The notes: a model not told the origin generated them from the letters alone. Positions 42,056 to 50,544 are shown, numbered from the stretch's first letter. The stretch is DNA of 64,000 nucleotides from HKCCE3408 sp039191215 (GCA_039191215.1 JBCCXT010000011.1:1-64000); one strand, 5' to 3'. Translations and numbers: made by a program.

Positions 42056-42934
42056 ATGCGAGTCGAATGGCCGACCGTTTGGTTGATCTTGGGGTGCACA
42101 GCGATCTGGGCGGGATCGCTTTGGCTGGCAGGCATCTGGCTACCTGGCGCCGTTGCCTGTGCGACTTTAGCAATTGCGCTGCATTCTTCACTGCAGCATG
42201 AGGTGACACATGGCCATCCGCTGCCCTCGCGGCGTTGGAGCCAGGCGCTCGTCTTTGCATCGCTTAATCTGGCAGTTCCCTATCTGCGCTTCCGCGACAC
42301 CCATTTGGCCCATCACCAGGATGCCAATCTGACTGATCCGTATGACGACCCGGAATCAAACTATGTTGATCCGGATTACTGGGCGCGGTTACCGCGACCG
42401 GTGCGTGCGGTTCTGCGCTTTAACAACACCATGGCCGGGCGCTTGATCGTTGGGCCGCTTGTCGGGCAGATCGCCTTCATGGCAAGTGACGTGCGCGCCA
42501 TTGGCGATGGCAAGCCGGGTGTCCTGCGCGGCTGGGTTCTGCATTTTGGTGCGATCGTGCCGGTGCTGTTGCTGGTCGCTGTCTCACCCATGCCGGGATG
42601 GGCTTACGGGCTGGCCTGCTATCTTGGCCTCAGCCTTCTGAAGATCCGCACGTTTCTGGAACACCAAGCCCATGACCGCGCGCGCGGGCGCACGGTTGTG
42701 GTCGAAGACCGGGGTCTGCTTGCGTTTTTGTTTCTCAACAACAATTTCCACGTCGTCCACCACATGCATCCACGCCTTCCCTGGTACCGGCTGCCGCATG
42801 TCTATTTCAGCAACCGGCAAAAGTACCTGACGCGCAATTTCGGCTATCGCTACCGGTCATATGGCGAAGTCATTGCGCGCTACTTTTTGCGCATGAAAGA
42901 CCCCGTTCCACACCCAAACTACCCGCAGGCGTGA
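42056..42934 (+). CDS. Membrane fatty acid desaturase
   Basis: This 292-residue integral membrane desaturase has the three histidine boxes HEVTHGH, HLAHH and HVVHH, plus hydrophobic pairs before box 1 and between boxes 2 and 3. It is expected to introduce a double bond into acyl lipids using a di-iron centre and O2. GGAGGGAC lies just before ATG 42056. The divergent XRE gene is its likely regulator. The chain position or whether the substrate is a carotenoid/aldehyde instead cannot be told. Confidence 0.88.
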   Translation: MRVEWPTVWLILGCTAIWAGSLWLAGIWLPGAVACATLAIALHSSLQHEVTHGHPLPSRRWSQALVFASLNLAVPYLRFRDTHLAHHQDANLTDPYDDPESNYVDPDYWARLPRPVRAVLRFNNTMAGRLIVGPLVGQIAFMASDVRAIGDGKPGVLRGWVLHFGAIVPVLLLVAVSPMPGWAYGLACYLGLSLLKIRTFLEHQAHDRARGRTVVVEDRGLLAFLFLNNNFHVVHHMHPRLPWYRLPHVYFSNRQKYLTRNFGYRYRSYGEVIARYFLRMKDPVPHPNYPQA

Positions 42935-42941
42935 CTTGCAC

Positions 42942-42959
42942 GCGCGCCGTCGGGCGCGC
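42942..42959 (+). terminator. GC-rich hairpin between desaturase and DMT permease
   Basis: GCGCGCC (42942-42948) and GGCGCGC (42953-42959) form a 7-bp all-GC stem with a GTCG tetraloop, 7 bases after the desaturase stop and 10 before the next ATG. There is no T-tract. It may attenuate readthrough or hide the ribosome site of the permease. Confidence 0.45.
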
Positions 42960-42969
42960 ATGACGGGCC

Positions 42970-43878
42970 ATGGCGCTTTGGATACCGGTCACCATATTTG
43001 CGGCTTTCATGCAAAACCTGCGGTTCATCCTGCAGCGGCACCTGAAAGTCACGACTTTGTCGACCGGCGGCGCGACTTGGGCACGGTTTGTCTATGCCTG
43101 GCCGTGCGTCGCCGTCACATTACTGGCCTATAAGTTTGCGACCGGCCAAGCCTGGCCTGTGCCGCAATCGGGGTTTTGGACCTTTGCTTGCATCGGCGCG
43201 CTGGCGCAGATGTTGGCCACGGCCTGTGTCGTGGCACTTTTCGCCCGACGGCATTTCTACGTTGGCATCACGCTCAAAAAATCTGAGGTAATCCTAACGG
43301 CGCTCATCGGCCTGTTGGTTTTGGGCGAGGCCGTCTCGACGCCCGTTTTGCTGGCCATCGCCATCGGCTTTGCCGGCGTCCTGGCGCTCTCTGACCCGCC
43401 TGCCGAAACCGGCCTGCCGCTGCGCGCCCGGCTTTTTAATGCGGCCACGGGTTTTGGACTGGCTTCAGGATTGCTCTTTGGCGTCTCGGCGGTCTGCTAT
43501 CGCGGCGCGACGCTGGCCTTGCAAGGTGGCGATGCGCCCCTGCGCGCAGCCCTGGCACTGCTGACGGCTACAAGCGTGCAAGTTCTGACCCTTGGCGCCT
43601 GGCTTGCCTGGCGCGAACGCGGTGAGATCTCTCGGGTCTTGGCGGCATGGCGCCTTGCCGCACCGATGGGGGCTGCGTCGATGTTGGGATCATTGGCTTG
43701 GTTCACCGCATTTGCGCTTCAAACAGCGGCCTATGTGAAAGCCCTGGGCCAGATCGAGCTTTTGTTCACGTTTCTCTATTCGACGTTCTGGCTGAAGGAA
43801 CGGACAAGCCGCAACGAGGTCATCGGCGTGGCGCTCATCGTGGTCTCGCTTGGCCTGATCTTTCTGGCCAGCCGCTAA
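42970..43878 (+). CDS. DMT/EamA-family transporter
   Basis: This 302-residue protein has ten predicted membrane spans in two EamA-type halves. The second half ends IELLFTFLYSTFWLKERTSRNEVIGVALIVVSLGLIF, the characteristic EamA C-terminal repeat. There is a matching first-half stretch TLKKSEVILTALIGLLVLGEAVSTPVLLAIAIGFAGVL. It likely exports or imports a small metabolite. It is downstream of the desaturase with a hairpin between, and its last 4 bases overlap the convergent NUDIX gene. Confidence 0.88.
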   Translation: MALWIPVTIFAAFMQNLRFILQRHLKVTTLSTGGATWARFVYAWPCVAVTLLAYKFATGQAWPVPQSGFWTFACIGALAQMLATACVVALFARRHFYVGITLKKSEVILTALIGLLVLGEAVSTPVLLAIAIGFAGVLALSDPPAETGLPLRARLFNAATGFGLASGLLFGVSAVCYRGATLALQGGDAPLRAALALLTATSVQVLTLGAWLAWRERGEISRVLAAWRLAAPMGAASMLGSLAWFTAFALQTAAYVKALGQIELLFTFLYSTFWLKERTSRNEVIGVALIVVSLGLIFLASR

Positions 43879-44561
43879 AGCCGGCAAAAACGGCTCTCAT
43901 CACCAGAATTGTCGAAAAATGGCACGCCAGAGGAGGACCGCCCGCTAATGCGCGCGGCAAGTTCGGCTAAGACAACCTCGGTGATAAACGGCATGTCAAA
44001 GCCGCGGGCCGCCTCAAGAGGCACCCATTGAAGATGGCTCAGCTCATCTTCGGCGCGGCCGAAATCATCGGGGTCGGATTGAACTGCATTGGCATCGACA
44101 AGAAAGAAACGCGCATCAAACCGGCGCGGTCGGCCCGGCGGCGTCACAGCCCGGAAGATAAAGGACAAACCCGCGCCATCGGGCAGAAATCCGGTCGCGG
44201 CATAGCTTGCCCAACCTTCGGATACCGGCGTCGGGCATGCACCGGGATGCCCGAGCAACAGGCCCGTCTCTTCCCAAAGCTCTCGTGTGGCTGCCGCGAC
44301 CAATGCACGTGGCGCGAGGGCCGATCTTGCAGACAACGCCGCCTCGGTCTCCGCCAAACAGGGGCGCGCCAAAGGAATGTTCGCATCCGCGTCATCAACC
44401 GCGCCACCTGGAAAGACAAATTTCGACGGCATGAACGCGGCGCTTTTGCCGCGCTGGCCCATCAAAACGCGCGGCCGAGTGCCCGCGTCGCGCAAAACAA
44501 TTGTGGTCGCGGCATCACGAATGGGCGCGCCCGTCAGAAGCCGTGCATCCGTTTGGCCCAT
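43875..44561 (-). CDS. NUDIX hydrolase
   Basis: This 228-residue NUDIX protein has ALVAAATRELWEETGLLLG carrying the REx2EE core of the Nudix box. The preceding FVFPGGAVDD segment carries the box glycines, separated by an insertion of about 45 residues, as in NUDT19/RppH-distant acyl-CoA or general nucleotide-diphosphate hydrolases. ATG 44561 is preferred because it removes a frame extension with no homology. Its start lies 28 bases inside the DUF983 gene, so the two are likely co-transcribed. The substrate is unknown. Confidence 0.87.
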   Translation of the reverse strand: MGQTDARLLTGAPIRDAATTIVLRDAGTRPRVLMGQRGKSAAFMPSKFVFPGGAVDDADANIPLARPCLAETEAALSARSALAPRALVAAATRELWEETGLLLGHPGACPTPVSEGWASYAATGFLPDGAGLSFIFRAVTPPGRPRRFDARFFLVDANAVQSDPDDFGRAEDELSHLQWVPLEAARGFDMPFITEVVLAELAARISGRSSSGVPFFDNSGDESRFCRL

Positions 44562-44929
44562 TGGATCCCCACAATCATCCCTTTCAGCCGTGGCAGCAGA
44601 TAAAGCGCCATCGCCGCTACGCCGACACAAAAGACCGCCGACATCAAGTAGGGATCAGGCGTGAAATTGGCATAGGTGAACAGCATAAGCGGCCCAACAA
44701 CTTTGGCCGTGATCAGAATTGCGAGATATGCCGGGCCGTCATCGGCACGGGCATGGCTCAGATCGGTATCGCAGACCGGACAAACCGAGCGCAGCTTCAA
44801 ATAGCCGTCAAACAGCCTGCCGCGGCCGCATTGCGGGCAGCGCTGCCGCCAACCTCGGCGCATGGCGGGCCATATCGGGCGCTCGGCGAGCGCATCAGTT
44901 TCATGGATCGATGTGTCAGAAAGGGCCAC
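44534..44929 (-). CDS. DUF983 membrane protein
   Basis: This protein of about 131 residues has the DUF983 zinc-ribbon-like motif CPQCGRGRLFDGYLKLRSVCPVCDTDLSHARADDGPAYLAILI, followed by two membrane spans. GTG 44929 with AGGTGA directly upstream gives the normal family length. The ATG at 44998 adds 23 residues outside the family and has no ribosome site. In many relatives a DUF983 gene lies in the cytochrome oxidase cluster between ctaE and SURF1; here it is 16 kb away next to NUDIX. Confidence 0.85.
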   Translation of the reverse strand: MALSDTSIHETDALAERPIWPAMRRGWRQRCPQCGRGRLFDGYLKLRSVCPVCDTDLSHARADDGPAYLAILITAKVVGPLMLFTYANFTPDPYLMSAVFCVGVAAMALYLLPRLKGMIVGIQWAKRMHGF

Positions 44930-45110
44930 GGCATCACCTATCAGGCGCGGACTACGGGAACATCCTATCGTGAGATATTCATTTCCTAACCTGCGCAAAG
45001 ACGCACGCGACGCCGCGTCGCATCAGGCCACGAAAAAAAGTTCGACGGAAAGTTTGCGGCCGCGCGTGACAGTCCCGCAAGCAAGATGCAGAACCTTAGG
45101 AGTAGACGTT

Positions 45111-45620
45111 ATGTTGGACTACAAAGCACTCAGCCTCAGCCTTCTTTTGCCCTTGGGCATGATCGCAGCCGTACCAGCCGCCGCACAGGATGGGCCCGGA
45201 CAAGGCCCCGCGATTTTCGACCGGCTCGATGCGGATGGCGATGGCGCCCTGACGCTTGAAGAAATGCAGGCAGCCGGCCCCAGGGGCTTTGCCCGCGCGG
45301 ACGAAGATGGCGACGGGGTTGTTACCCGCGACGAGATGCTCTCGCGAGCCTCTGAGCAGGCCGCGGCGCGCGTCGACCGGTTTTTCGACACGTTCGACAG
45401 CGACGGGGACGGCACGGTGACAGAAGCCGAAATGGCGGACGTTCGCGAGACCCGCGAGACCGAGCGCCGCGCTGAGATGGCCGCCCGCATCTTTGACCGC
45501 ATCGACGAAGATGGCGACGGCACGGTCAGTGCTGCAGAATTCGAAGCGGCGCAAGATCGCTTTGGCGACCGCATCCGCGGCGGCGAAGGGCGCGGCGGCT
45601 TTTTCGGCCATCGCGGCTAA
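45111..45620 (+). CDS. Secreted EF-hand calcium-binding protein
   Basis: This 169-residue exported protein has a signal peptide (to about residue 26, AVPAAAQ) and four calmodulin-type EF-hand loops: DADGDGALTLEE, DEDGDGVVTRDE, DSDGDGTVTEAE and DEDGDGTVSAAE. AGGAG precedes ATG 45111. It is followed by an ECF sigma factor, an anti-sigma-like protein and a Spy-like protein on the same strand. This suggests periplasmic calcium or metal sensing tied to that sigma system, though a hairpin lies between. Confidence 0.9.
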   Translation: MLDYKALSLSLLLPLGMIAAVPAAAQDGPGQGPAIFDRLDADGDGALTLEEMQAAGPRGFARADEDGDGVVTRDEMLSRASEQAAARVDRFFDTFDSDGDGTVTEAEMADVRETRETERRAEMAARIFDRIDEDGDGTVSAAEFEAAQDRFGDRIRGGEGRGGFFGHRG

Positions 45621-45661
45621 CACGGTTTTTGTAACGAGTGGCCCGATTATCCAAGATCGGC

Positions 45662-45681
45662 AAGGGGCGCACGCGCCCTTT
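45662..45681 (+). terminator. Stem-loop between EF-hand and sigma genes
   Basis: Bases 45662-45669 pair with 45674-45681 (8 bp, one G-U) around a CACG loop, ending in TTT. It lies 42 bases after the EF-hand stop and may partly terminate transcription before the sigma gene. Confidence 0.45.
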
Positions 45682-45714
45682 GCCTGCCAGCTACGGAACC
45701 ATTAAGACCCGCCC

Positions 45715-46305
45715 ATGCCGCCGCAGAATGATGCAGAGCTTGACAGCCTTTCGGACGACGCACTGATGGTGCTGTTTGCAAAAGGTGACACTGGCGCGGC
45801 GCGGGTCCTGACGAGCCGATTACTGCCGCGCACGCTGAGCCATGCGCAGCGGGTTTTGGGCAGCCGAGCGGAAGCTGAGGACGTAGCCCAAGAAGCCATG
45901 CTGAGGCTTTGGCGCGTGGCCGTGGATTGGCGCAGCGATGGCGCGGCAAGACCGGCGACATGGCTTTACCGCGTCACGGCCAATCTGGCGGTCGACCGGA
46001 TCCGGGCACGGGCCAGATTGGCGCCGATCGACGACGCGCCCGAGCCTGCCGATGAAGGCCAAAGCCCGGCCGATGCAATGGACGATGCCAGCCGGCGCGC
46101 CGCATTGGATGCAGCCTTGCAAAAACTGCCGGAACGTCAGCGTCAAGCGGTGGTGCTGCGCCACATTGAGGGATTGGCAAACCCCGAGATTGCAACTGCC
46201 TTGGACATCTCCGTTGAGGCGGTGGAGAGTTTAACCGCACGCGGTCGCCGCACACTGGCTGACCTGCTTGCCGGTCAGAAGGAGGCTTTGGGATATGACA
46301 ACTGA
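45715..46305 (+). CDS. ECF-family RNA polymerase sigma factor
   Basis: This 196-residue sigma-70-family protein has region 2 (AEDVAQEAMLRLWRVA... PATWLYRVTANLAVDRIRAR) and region 4 (ALQKLPERQRQAVVLRHIEGLANPEIATALDISVEAVESLTARGRRTLAD). It lacks regions 1 and 3. It overlaps the next gene by 11 bases. The small membrane protein that follows is in the usual anti-sigma position. Confidence 0.92.
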   Translation: MPPQNDAELDSLSDDALMVLFAKGDTGAARVLTSRLLPRTLSHAQRVLGSRAEAEDVAQEAMLRLWRVAVDWRSDGAARPATWLYRVTANLAVDRIRARARLAPIDDAPEPADEGQSPADAMDDASRRAALDAALQKLPERQRQAVVLRHIEGLANPEIATALDISVEAVESLTARGRRTLADLLAGQKEALGYDN

Positions 46306-46657
46306 GCCAGATGAAACCGAACTCGACGCGTTTTTCGACGCGGCCCGGCGCCAACCGGGCCCAAGCGACGACCTTATCGCGCGGGTTCTGGCTGATGCCG
46401 ACGCACAAGCCGCAGCACCAGCGCCGCAGCCCGCATCCAAGCCCACGCGAAAAGGTGTCATCGACGCACTGGGCGGTTGGTTGACGATCACCGGGCTGGC
46501 CGCGACCTGTGCAGCTGGCCTGGCCATCGGCGTGGCACTTCCCTCCGCCGTTATGGCAAATTCCGACGGCCCGCTTGCAGCCCTTTTAGGCGGCGAAAGT
46601 TACGTCGCGGGATTTGATGCCGCCTTCTTTATACAAGACGTTGGGGTCAGCGAATGA
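46295..46657 (+). CDS. Single-span membrane protein, probable anti-sigma factor
   Basis: This 120-residue protein has an acidic N-terminal cytoplasmic part (TEPDETELDAFFDAARRQPGPSDDLIARVL), one membrane span at about 60-88, and a short outer tail. It has no recognised ZAS zinc motif. GGAGG precedes ATG 46295, inside the sigma gene. Position and topology suggest an anti-sigma factor; sequence alone does not prove it. Confidence 0.7.
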   Translation: MTTEPDETELDAFFDAARRQPGPSDDLIARVLADADAQAAAPAPQPASKPTRKGVIDALGGWLTITGLAATCAAGLAIGVALPSAVMANSDGPLAALLGGESYVAGFDAAFFIQDVGVSE

Positions 46658-47172
46658 ATACCGAGCACCAAACACGGCCGGGCCGCGGTCTAAAGATCGC
46701 GCTTATCGCATCTTTGGGGCTTAACCTGCTGATCATCGGCGCGATTGTGGGCCTAGTTTCCATCGGCCTCGACCGGCGCGGCGGGCCTGGTGGCCCGGGC
46801 ATTCGGGCCATTGGTCTGGGCCCGATCCTGCCCGCGCTGTCGAGCGATGACAGGCAGGAATTGGGCGACCGCATCCGAGCCGGCCGCGGCCAGCTTGCCG
46901 AAGAGGCTCGACCGTTGGGCCAGGCTGTGCGCGGGTTTGCCACCGCATTGCGTACTGAGCCGTTTGATCGCGCGACGGCTGAGGCGGCGCTTCAGGCGCA
47001 AAGAACGCATTCGGGCGCCTTGCAGGCCGAAGGACATGCCCTTTTGTTGGATCAGATTGAGACAATGGAGCCCGCGGCGCGGGCAGAATTGGCAGACCGG
47101 ATCGAACGCGGGCTGCGCCGGACATTGGAGCGCGGCCATCAGTGGCGCCAAGATGAGCGCGGCGGCAGATAA
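46654..47172 (+). CDS. Periplasmic heavy-metal sensor / Spy-like protein
   Basis: This 172-residue protein has an N-terminal membrane anchor (LKIALIASLGLNLLIIGAIVGLV), a glycine-rich linker and a helical domain. That domain is LPALSSDDRQELGDRIRAGRGQLAEEARPLGQAVRGFATALRTEPFDRATAEAALQAQR, the pattern of the CpxP/Spy/heavy-metal-resistance family. Its ATG overlaps the previous stop (ATGA). It ends exactly where the convergent pleD-like gene ends. It probably senses envelope stress or metal and informs the sigma/anti-sigma pair. Confidence 0.82.
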   Translation: MNTEHQTRPGRGLKIALIASLGLNLLIIGAIVGLVSIGLDRRGGPGGPGIRAIGLGPILPALSSDDRQELGDRIRAGRGQLAEEARPLGQAVRGFATALRTEPFDRATAEAALQAQRTHSGALQAEGHALLLDQIETMEPAARAELADRIERGLRRTLERGHQWRQDERGGR

Positions 47173-48510
47173 TCAGGCCGGATGGGCCTCTGCGAACAGA
47201 ACCCGATTTCGTCCATTATGCTTTGCCCGGTATAGCCCTGCATCGGCGCGCGCCAGCAGCGTATCAACCGCCTCGCCCGGCATGGCCTGCGCAACCCCGA
47301 TACTAACCGTGACGCCGTGATTTGGGGCTGCATTGATGCCACCCGCGGCGCGGCGCAGGCCTTCGGCTTTCTCCAGCGCGGCCGCCGGCGTTGCCGCGTC
47401 AAGCACAACCAGGAATTCTTCGCCCCCGATGCGGGCCATGACAGGTGCATCTGGTTGGGCTCGCCGCAATGCGGCCGCCACCGATTTCAGCACATCATCA
47501 CCCGCGGCATGGCCAAAGCGGTCATTGATCGACTTAAAGTGATCGATATCGATCATGCAGGTATAACTTCCGCGCAACTGCGCGAGCCGGTCAAAAGCGT
47601 GCCGGCGGTTCATCAGCCCGGTCAGCGGGTCGGTCATGGCCAGGGCAAGGCCCTCATCCAAAGCGGCGCGCAAACGATCAGCTTGGCGCTTGCGGCGCAA
47701 CAGCGCCTGAATGCGCACGGCCATCGCTTCGCTGTCAGTCGCCACGTCAAGGACAGCACCGGCGCCGAGATCAAAGGCACGGGCGGTAAAAGTGTCATCG
47801 CTTTCGGGCGCCACAACCAGTGTCGCGGCCATCGGACTGCGGCTGCGCGCGCGCAAATCGCTTAGCATGGCAAGGCCGTCCCCATGCCGCCCTAGATCGC
47901 CGTCAATGACATAGACGTCATGCTGTTCTGACCGATCGGATCGGGCCAGGATTGTCCCAGGATCAAGAATTTCGACCCGCGCGGATCTGGTAACCGCGAA
48001 TGCGGCTTGCCAAGCCAAAGCGCGTCCGGGCCGCAAGGACACAATGCCAACCGCGCCTTGAGGCTCTGCATCCCAGGCAATCTCGGTGGCCGACATGGAC
48101 GCGCTTGGCAGCAACCGCACAGCCAGATCGCGGCGCGCGGTCTGATCACGAAGGGCCGCGCGCAGTCTGGCAAAGAGCGCCGCATCGCTGAGCGGCCGTG
48201 CCGCGACATCATCGGCGCCTGCGCGCAACGGCTCCAAATGCCGGGCATTGATGGCTTTCTCCACCAAACACAGGATCGCGACATCGCGGGTTTCTGGCTG
48301 TTTGCGCAGCGCCGCGCAGGCTGCCGCAAGGTCCGCATCGGGCAGCCCTTCGGAGATCAAGACAAGGTCTGGCGGCTGAGCTTTGGCGGCCTGTTGCGCA
48401 TCGGCCAGGCTGCGCGCCATCTCAACATCGTAAAACGCCGCCGAGAGCTTTGCTTTCATAACGATACGGGTCGCCGCCACGGGGTCGACGACCAAGATTA
48501 GTCCTGCCAT
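47173..48510 (-). CDS. pleD: PleD-type diguanylate cyclase (REC-REC-GGDEF)
   Basis: This 445-residue protein has two receiver domains and a C-terminal GGDEF domain with active motif ARIGGEEFLVVL, so it should make cyclic-di-GMP. The first receiver keeps Asp9 but has Ser53 where the phosphoacceptor Asp belongs (LVLISEG). The second keeps an Asp in VYVIDGDLG but lacks the conserved Lys. No RxxD inhibitory site is found at the usual spacing before GGEEF. The start MAGLILVVD at 48510 matches PleD N-termini. It is divergent from DUF3572, a pair often seen in alphaproteobacteria. Confidence 0.88.
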   Translation of the reverse strand: MAGLILVVDPVAATRIVMKAKLSAAFYDVEMARSLADAQQAAKAQPPDLVLISEGLPDADLAAACAALRKQPETRDVAILCLVEKAINARHLEPLRAGADDVAARPLSDAALFARLRAALRDQTARRDLAVRLLPSASMSATEIAWDAEPQGAVGIVSLRPGRALAWQAAFAVTRSARVEILDPGTILARSDRSEQHDVYVIDGDLGRHGDGLAMLSDLRARSRSPMAATLVVAPESDDTFTARAFDLGAGAVLDVATDSEAMAVRIQALLRRKRQADRLRAALDEGLALAMTDPLTGLMNRRHAFDRLAQLRGSYTCMIDIDHFKSINDRFGHAAGDDVLKSVAAALRRAQPDAPVMARIGGEEFLVVLDAATPAAALEKAEGLRRAAGGINAAPNHGVTVSIGVAQAMPGEAVDTLLARADAGLYRAKHNGRNRVLFAEAHPA

Positions 48511-48598
48511 GTCAGGGCACCGGGTTTTGGGTATCGGTTGGTCGGACATTCGGTGTTTATGGTTAAAAAACCCTTGCCCATTGGCGGAGCAGGACGCG

Positions 48599-48877
48599 AT
48601 GAGACAGGAATTGGCTGAAAATGCCGCGATCGAATTGCTTGGCTGGATGGCTGGTCGCGATGATCTGCTGCCGTTATTCTTAGGTGCAACCGGTGCAGGC
48701 CTTGATGACCTGCGGATGCGCGCGGGCGAGCCAGAGTTTCTCGCCAGCCTCGTAGATTTTGTAATGATGGACGACAAATGGCTGCTTGATGCGGCGACGG
48801 ATATGGGCTGGCCGCCGGAACGGATTGCAGAGATTCGCGCAGGCCTTCCCGGCGGGGACCTGCCGCACTGGACCTAA
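48599..48877 (+). CDS. DUF3572 protein
   Basis: This 92-residue protein reads MRQELAENAAIELLGWMAGRDDLLPLFLGATG... FLASLVDFVMMDDKWLLDAATDMGWPP, matching the DUF3572 family. GGAG and AGGA lie before ATG 48599; the upstream frame to 48509 runs through the pleD promoter and is not coding. It is divergent from the pleD-like gene by 88 bases. Function unknown. Confidence 0.87.
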   Translation: MRQELAENAAIELLGWMAGRDDLLPLFLGATGAGLDDLRMRAGEPEFLASLVDFVMMDDKWLLDAATDMGWPPERIAEIRAGLPGGDLPHWT

Positions 48878-48880
48878 ATA

Positions 48881-48898
48881 GCGACACGGCCCTGTCGC
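48881..48898 (+). terminator. Short stem-loop after DUF3572
   Basis: GCGACA (48881-48886) and TGTCGC (48893-48898) pair around CGGCCC, 3 bases after the stop. There is no T-run, so termination is possible but weakly supported. Confidence 0.35.
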
Positions 48899-48960
48899 AA
48901 ACCGGCGATGCCCCAGGCCTGCCATATGCTCTTGTGGTTGCGCCAACGGGAGAAGACGCA

Positions 48961-50544
48961 ATGGGCTCAGACAGCGCCGCCGAAATGACCGAAAGCACAG
49001 AACCGCGCCGTCGCCGCGCGGGCGGTCGAAAGGGCCACGCCGCACGCGCCGGCAATGCCGCGATCGATCAGACGCCGTGGCGTGTGCCGAAATTGCTCGA
49101 CCCGCCGATTGAGCCCTTGAGCCCAGAAGGCGTTGAGGCGATCCACCAGGGCGCCATGCACATCCTTTCGCAGATCGGGATCGTGTTTTTGAACGCCGAG
49201 GCGCGGGAGGTGATGGCCAAAGCCGGCGCCCGGATCATCGATGAGACAGTCTTTTTTGATCCCGAATTTGTCATGGAAATGGTGGCCCTGGCACCGGCTT
49301 CCTTCACGCTCACCCCGCGCAATCCAGAGCGGCGGCTGACAATCGGCGATGGTCATATTGTTTTTGGAAATGTCTCATCACCGCCCAATGCCTGGGATAT
49401 GGCACGCGGGAAGCGGCCGGGCGATTTCGAGACCTACAAGGAATTCATCAAGCTCACGCAGTACTTCAACTGCATCCACTTCGCAGGTGGCTACCCGGTG
49501 GAGCCGATCGACCTGCATGCCAGCACCCGCCATCTCGATTGCCTTTATGAGAAACTCACGCTCACCGACAAGGTAGCCCATGCCTATTCGCTGGGTCGAG
49601 AGCGGGTCGAAGACGTCATGGAGATGGTGCGCATTGCAAACGGGCTGAGCCATGAGGAGTTCGATGCAAGCCCGCGTATGTACACAAACATCAACTCGGT
49701 ATCCCCGCTCCAGCACGACTTTCCGATGCTTGACGGCATGATGCGGCTGGCACGACGGGGACAGCCCACGGTGGTCACCCCGTTCACTCTGGCCGGCGCG
49801 ATGAGCCCCGTGACCATGTCCGGTGCCGTGACCTTGTCGATTGCCGAAGCGCTGGCTGCAATTGTGCTGACCCAGGTTGTCCGGCCAGGATGTCCGACAG
49901 CCATCGGCACCTTCACATCAAATGTTGATATGAAATCAGGTGCACCGGCATTTGGCACGCCAGAATACATGCGCGCGACGCAGATGACCGGCCAGATGGC
50001 GCGCCATTACGGGCTGCCGATGCGATCATCAGGCGTCTGTGCGTCGAACGTGCCTGATGGCCAAGCAATGTGGGAGACGTCGCAATCGCTCTGGGCGGCG
50101 GTCAATTCGGGAACCAACATGGTTTATCATGCCGCCGGTTGGCTAGAAGGTGGCCTGATTGCAAGCCCGGAGAAATTTGTCATGGATTGTGAGGTGCTTC
50201 AGCAAATCCAGCGCTATTTGGAGCCGAGCATCTGGGAAACCGGCCCGGATGAGATCGCGCTGGAGGCGATTGCCGAAGTTGGGCCGGGTGGGCATTTCTT
50301 TGGCTGTCAGCATACGCAAGACCGTTTCCAAGACGCGTTTTATCAACCATTTTTGTCAGATTGGCGAAATTTCGAGGCCTGGCAACTGGATGGCTCGGTC
50401 TGGACCGCTGAAAGAGCACACGGTAAGTACAAGAAAATATTGAAAGATTTTGAAGCGCCAGCGATGGATAGTGCCATCAAGGAGGAGTTGCAGGATTTCG
50501 TCGCCCGGCGCAAAGCAGAGGGTGGCGCGCCGACAGATTTCTAA
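48961..50544 (+). CDS. Second MttB-family methyltransferase, non-pyrrolysine
   Basis: This 527-residue MttB-superfamily protein has an arginine-rich N-terminal tail, then PLSPEGVEAIHQGAMHILSQIGIVFLNAEAREVMAKAGA and barrel segments VFGNVSSPPNAWD, YTNINSVSPLQHDFPMLDGM and VNSGTNMVYHAAGWLEGGLIASPEKFVMDCEVL. There is no in-frame TAG. GGGAGA lies 7 bases before ATG 48961, preferred over 48934. It is only moderately similar to the copy at 3885-5417, so a different quaternary amine is likely. It stands alone between signalling genes with no corrinoid partner nearby. The substrate is unknown. Confidence 0.86.
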   Translation: MGSDSAAEMTESTEPRRRRAGGRKGHAARAGNAAIDQTPWRVPKLLDPPIEPLSPEGVEAIHQGAMHILSQIGIVFLNAEAREVMAKAGARIIDETVFFDPEFVMEMVALAPASFTLTPRNPERRLTIGDGHIVFGNVSSPPNAWDMARGKRPGDFETYKEFIKLTQYFNCIHFAGGYPVEPIDLHASTRHLDCLYEKLTLTDKVAHAYSLGRERVEDVMEMVRIANGLSHEEFDASPRMYTNINSVSPLQHDFPMLDGMMRLARRGQPTVVTPFTLAGAMSPVTMSGAVTLSIAEALAAIVLTQVVRPGCPTAIGTFTSNVDMKSGAPAFGTPEYMRATQMTGQMARHYGLPMRSSGVCASNVPDGQAMWETSQSLWAAVNSGTNMVYHAAGWLEGGLIASPEKFVMDCEVLQQIQRYLEPSIWETGPDEIALEAIAEVGPGGHFFGCQHTQDRFQDAFYQPFLSDWRNFEAWQLDGSVWTAERAHGKYKKILKDFEAPAMDSAIKEELQDFVARRKAEGGAPTDF

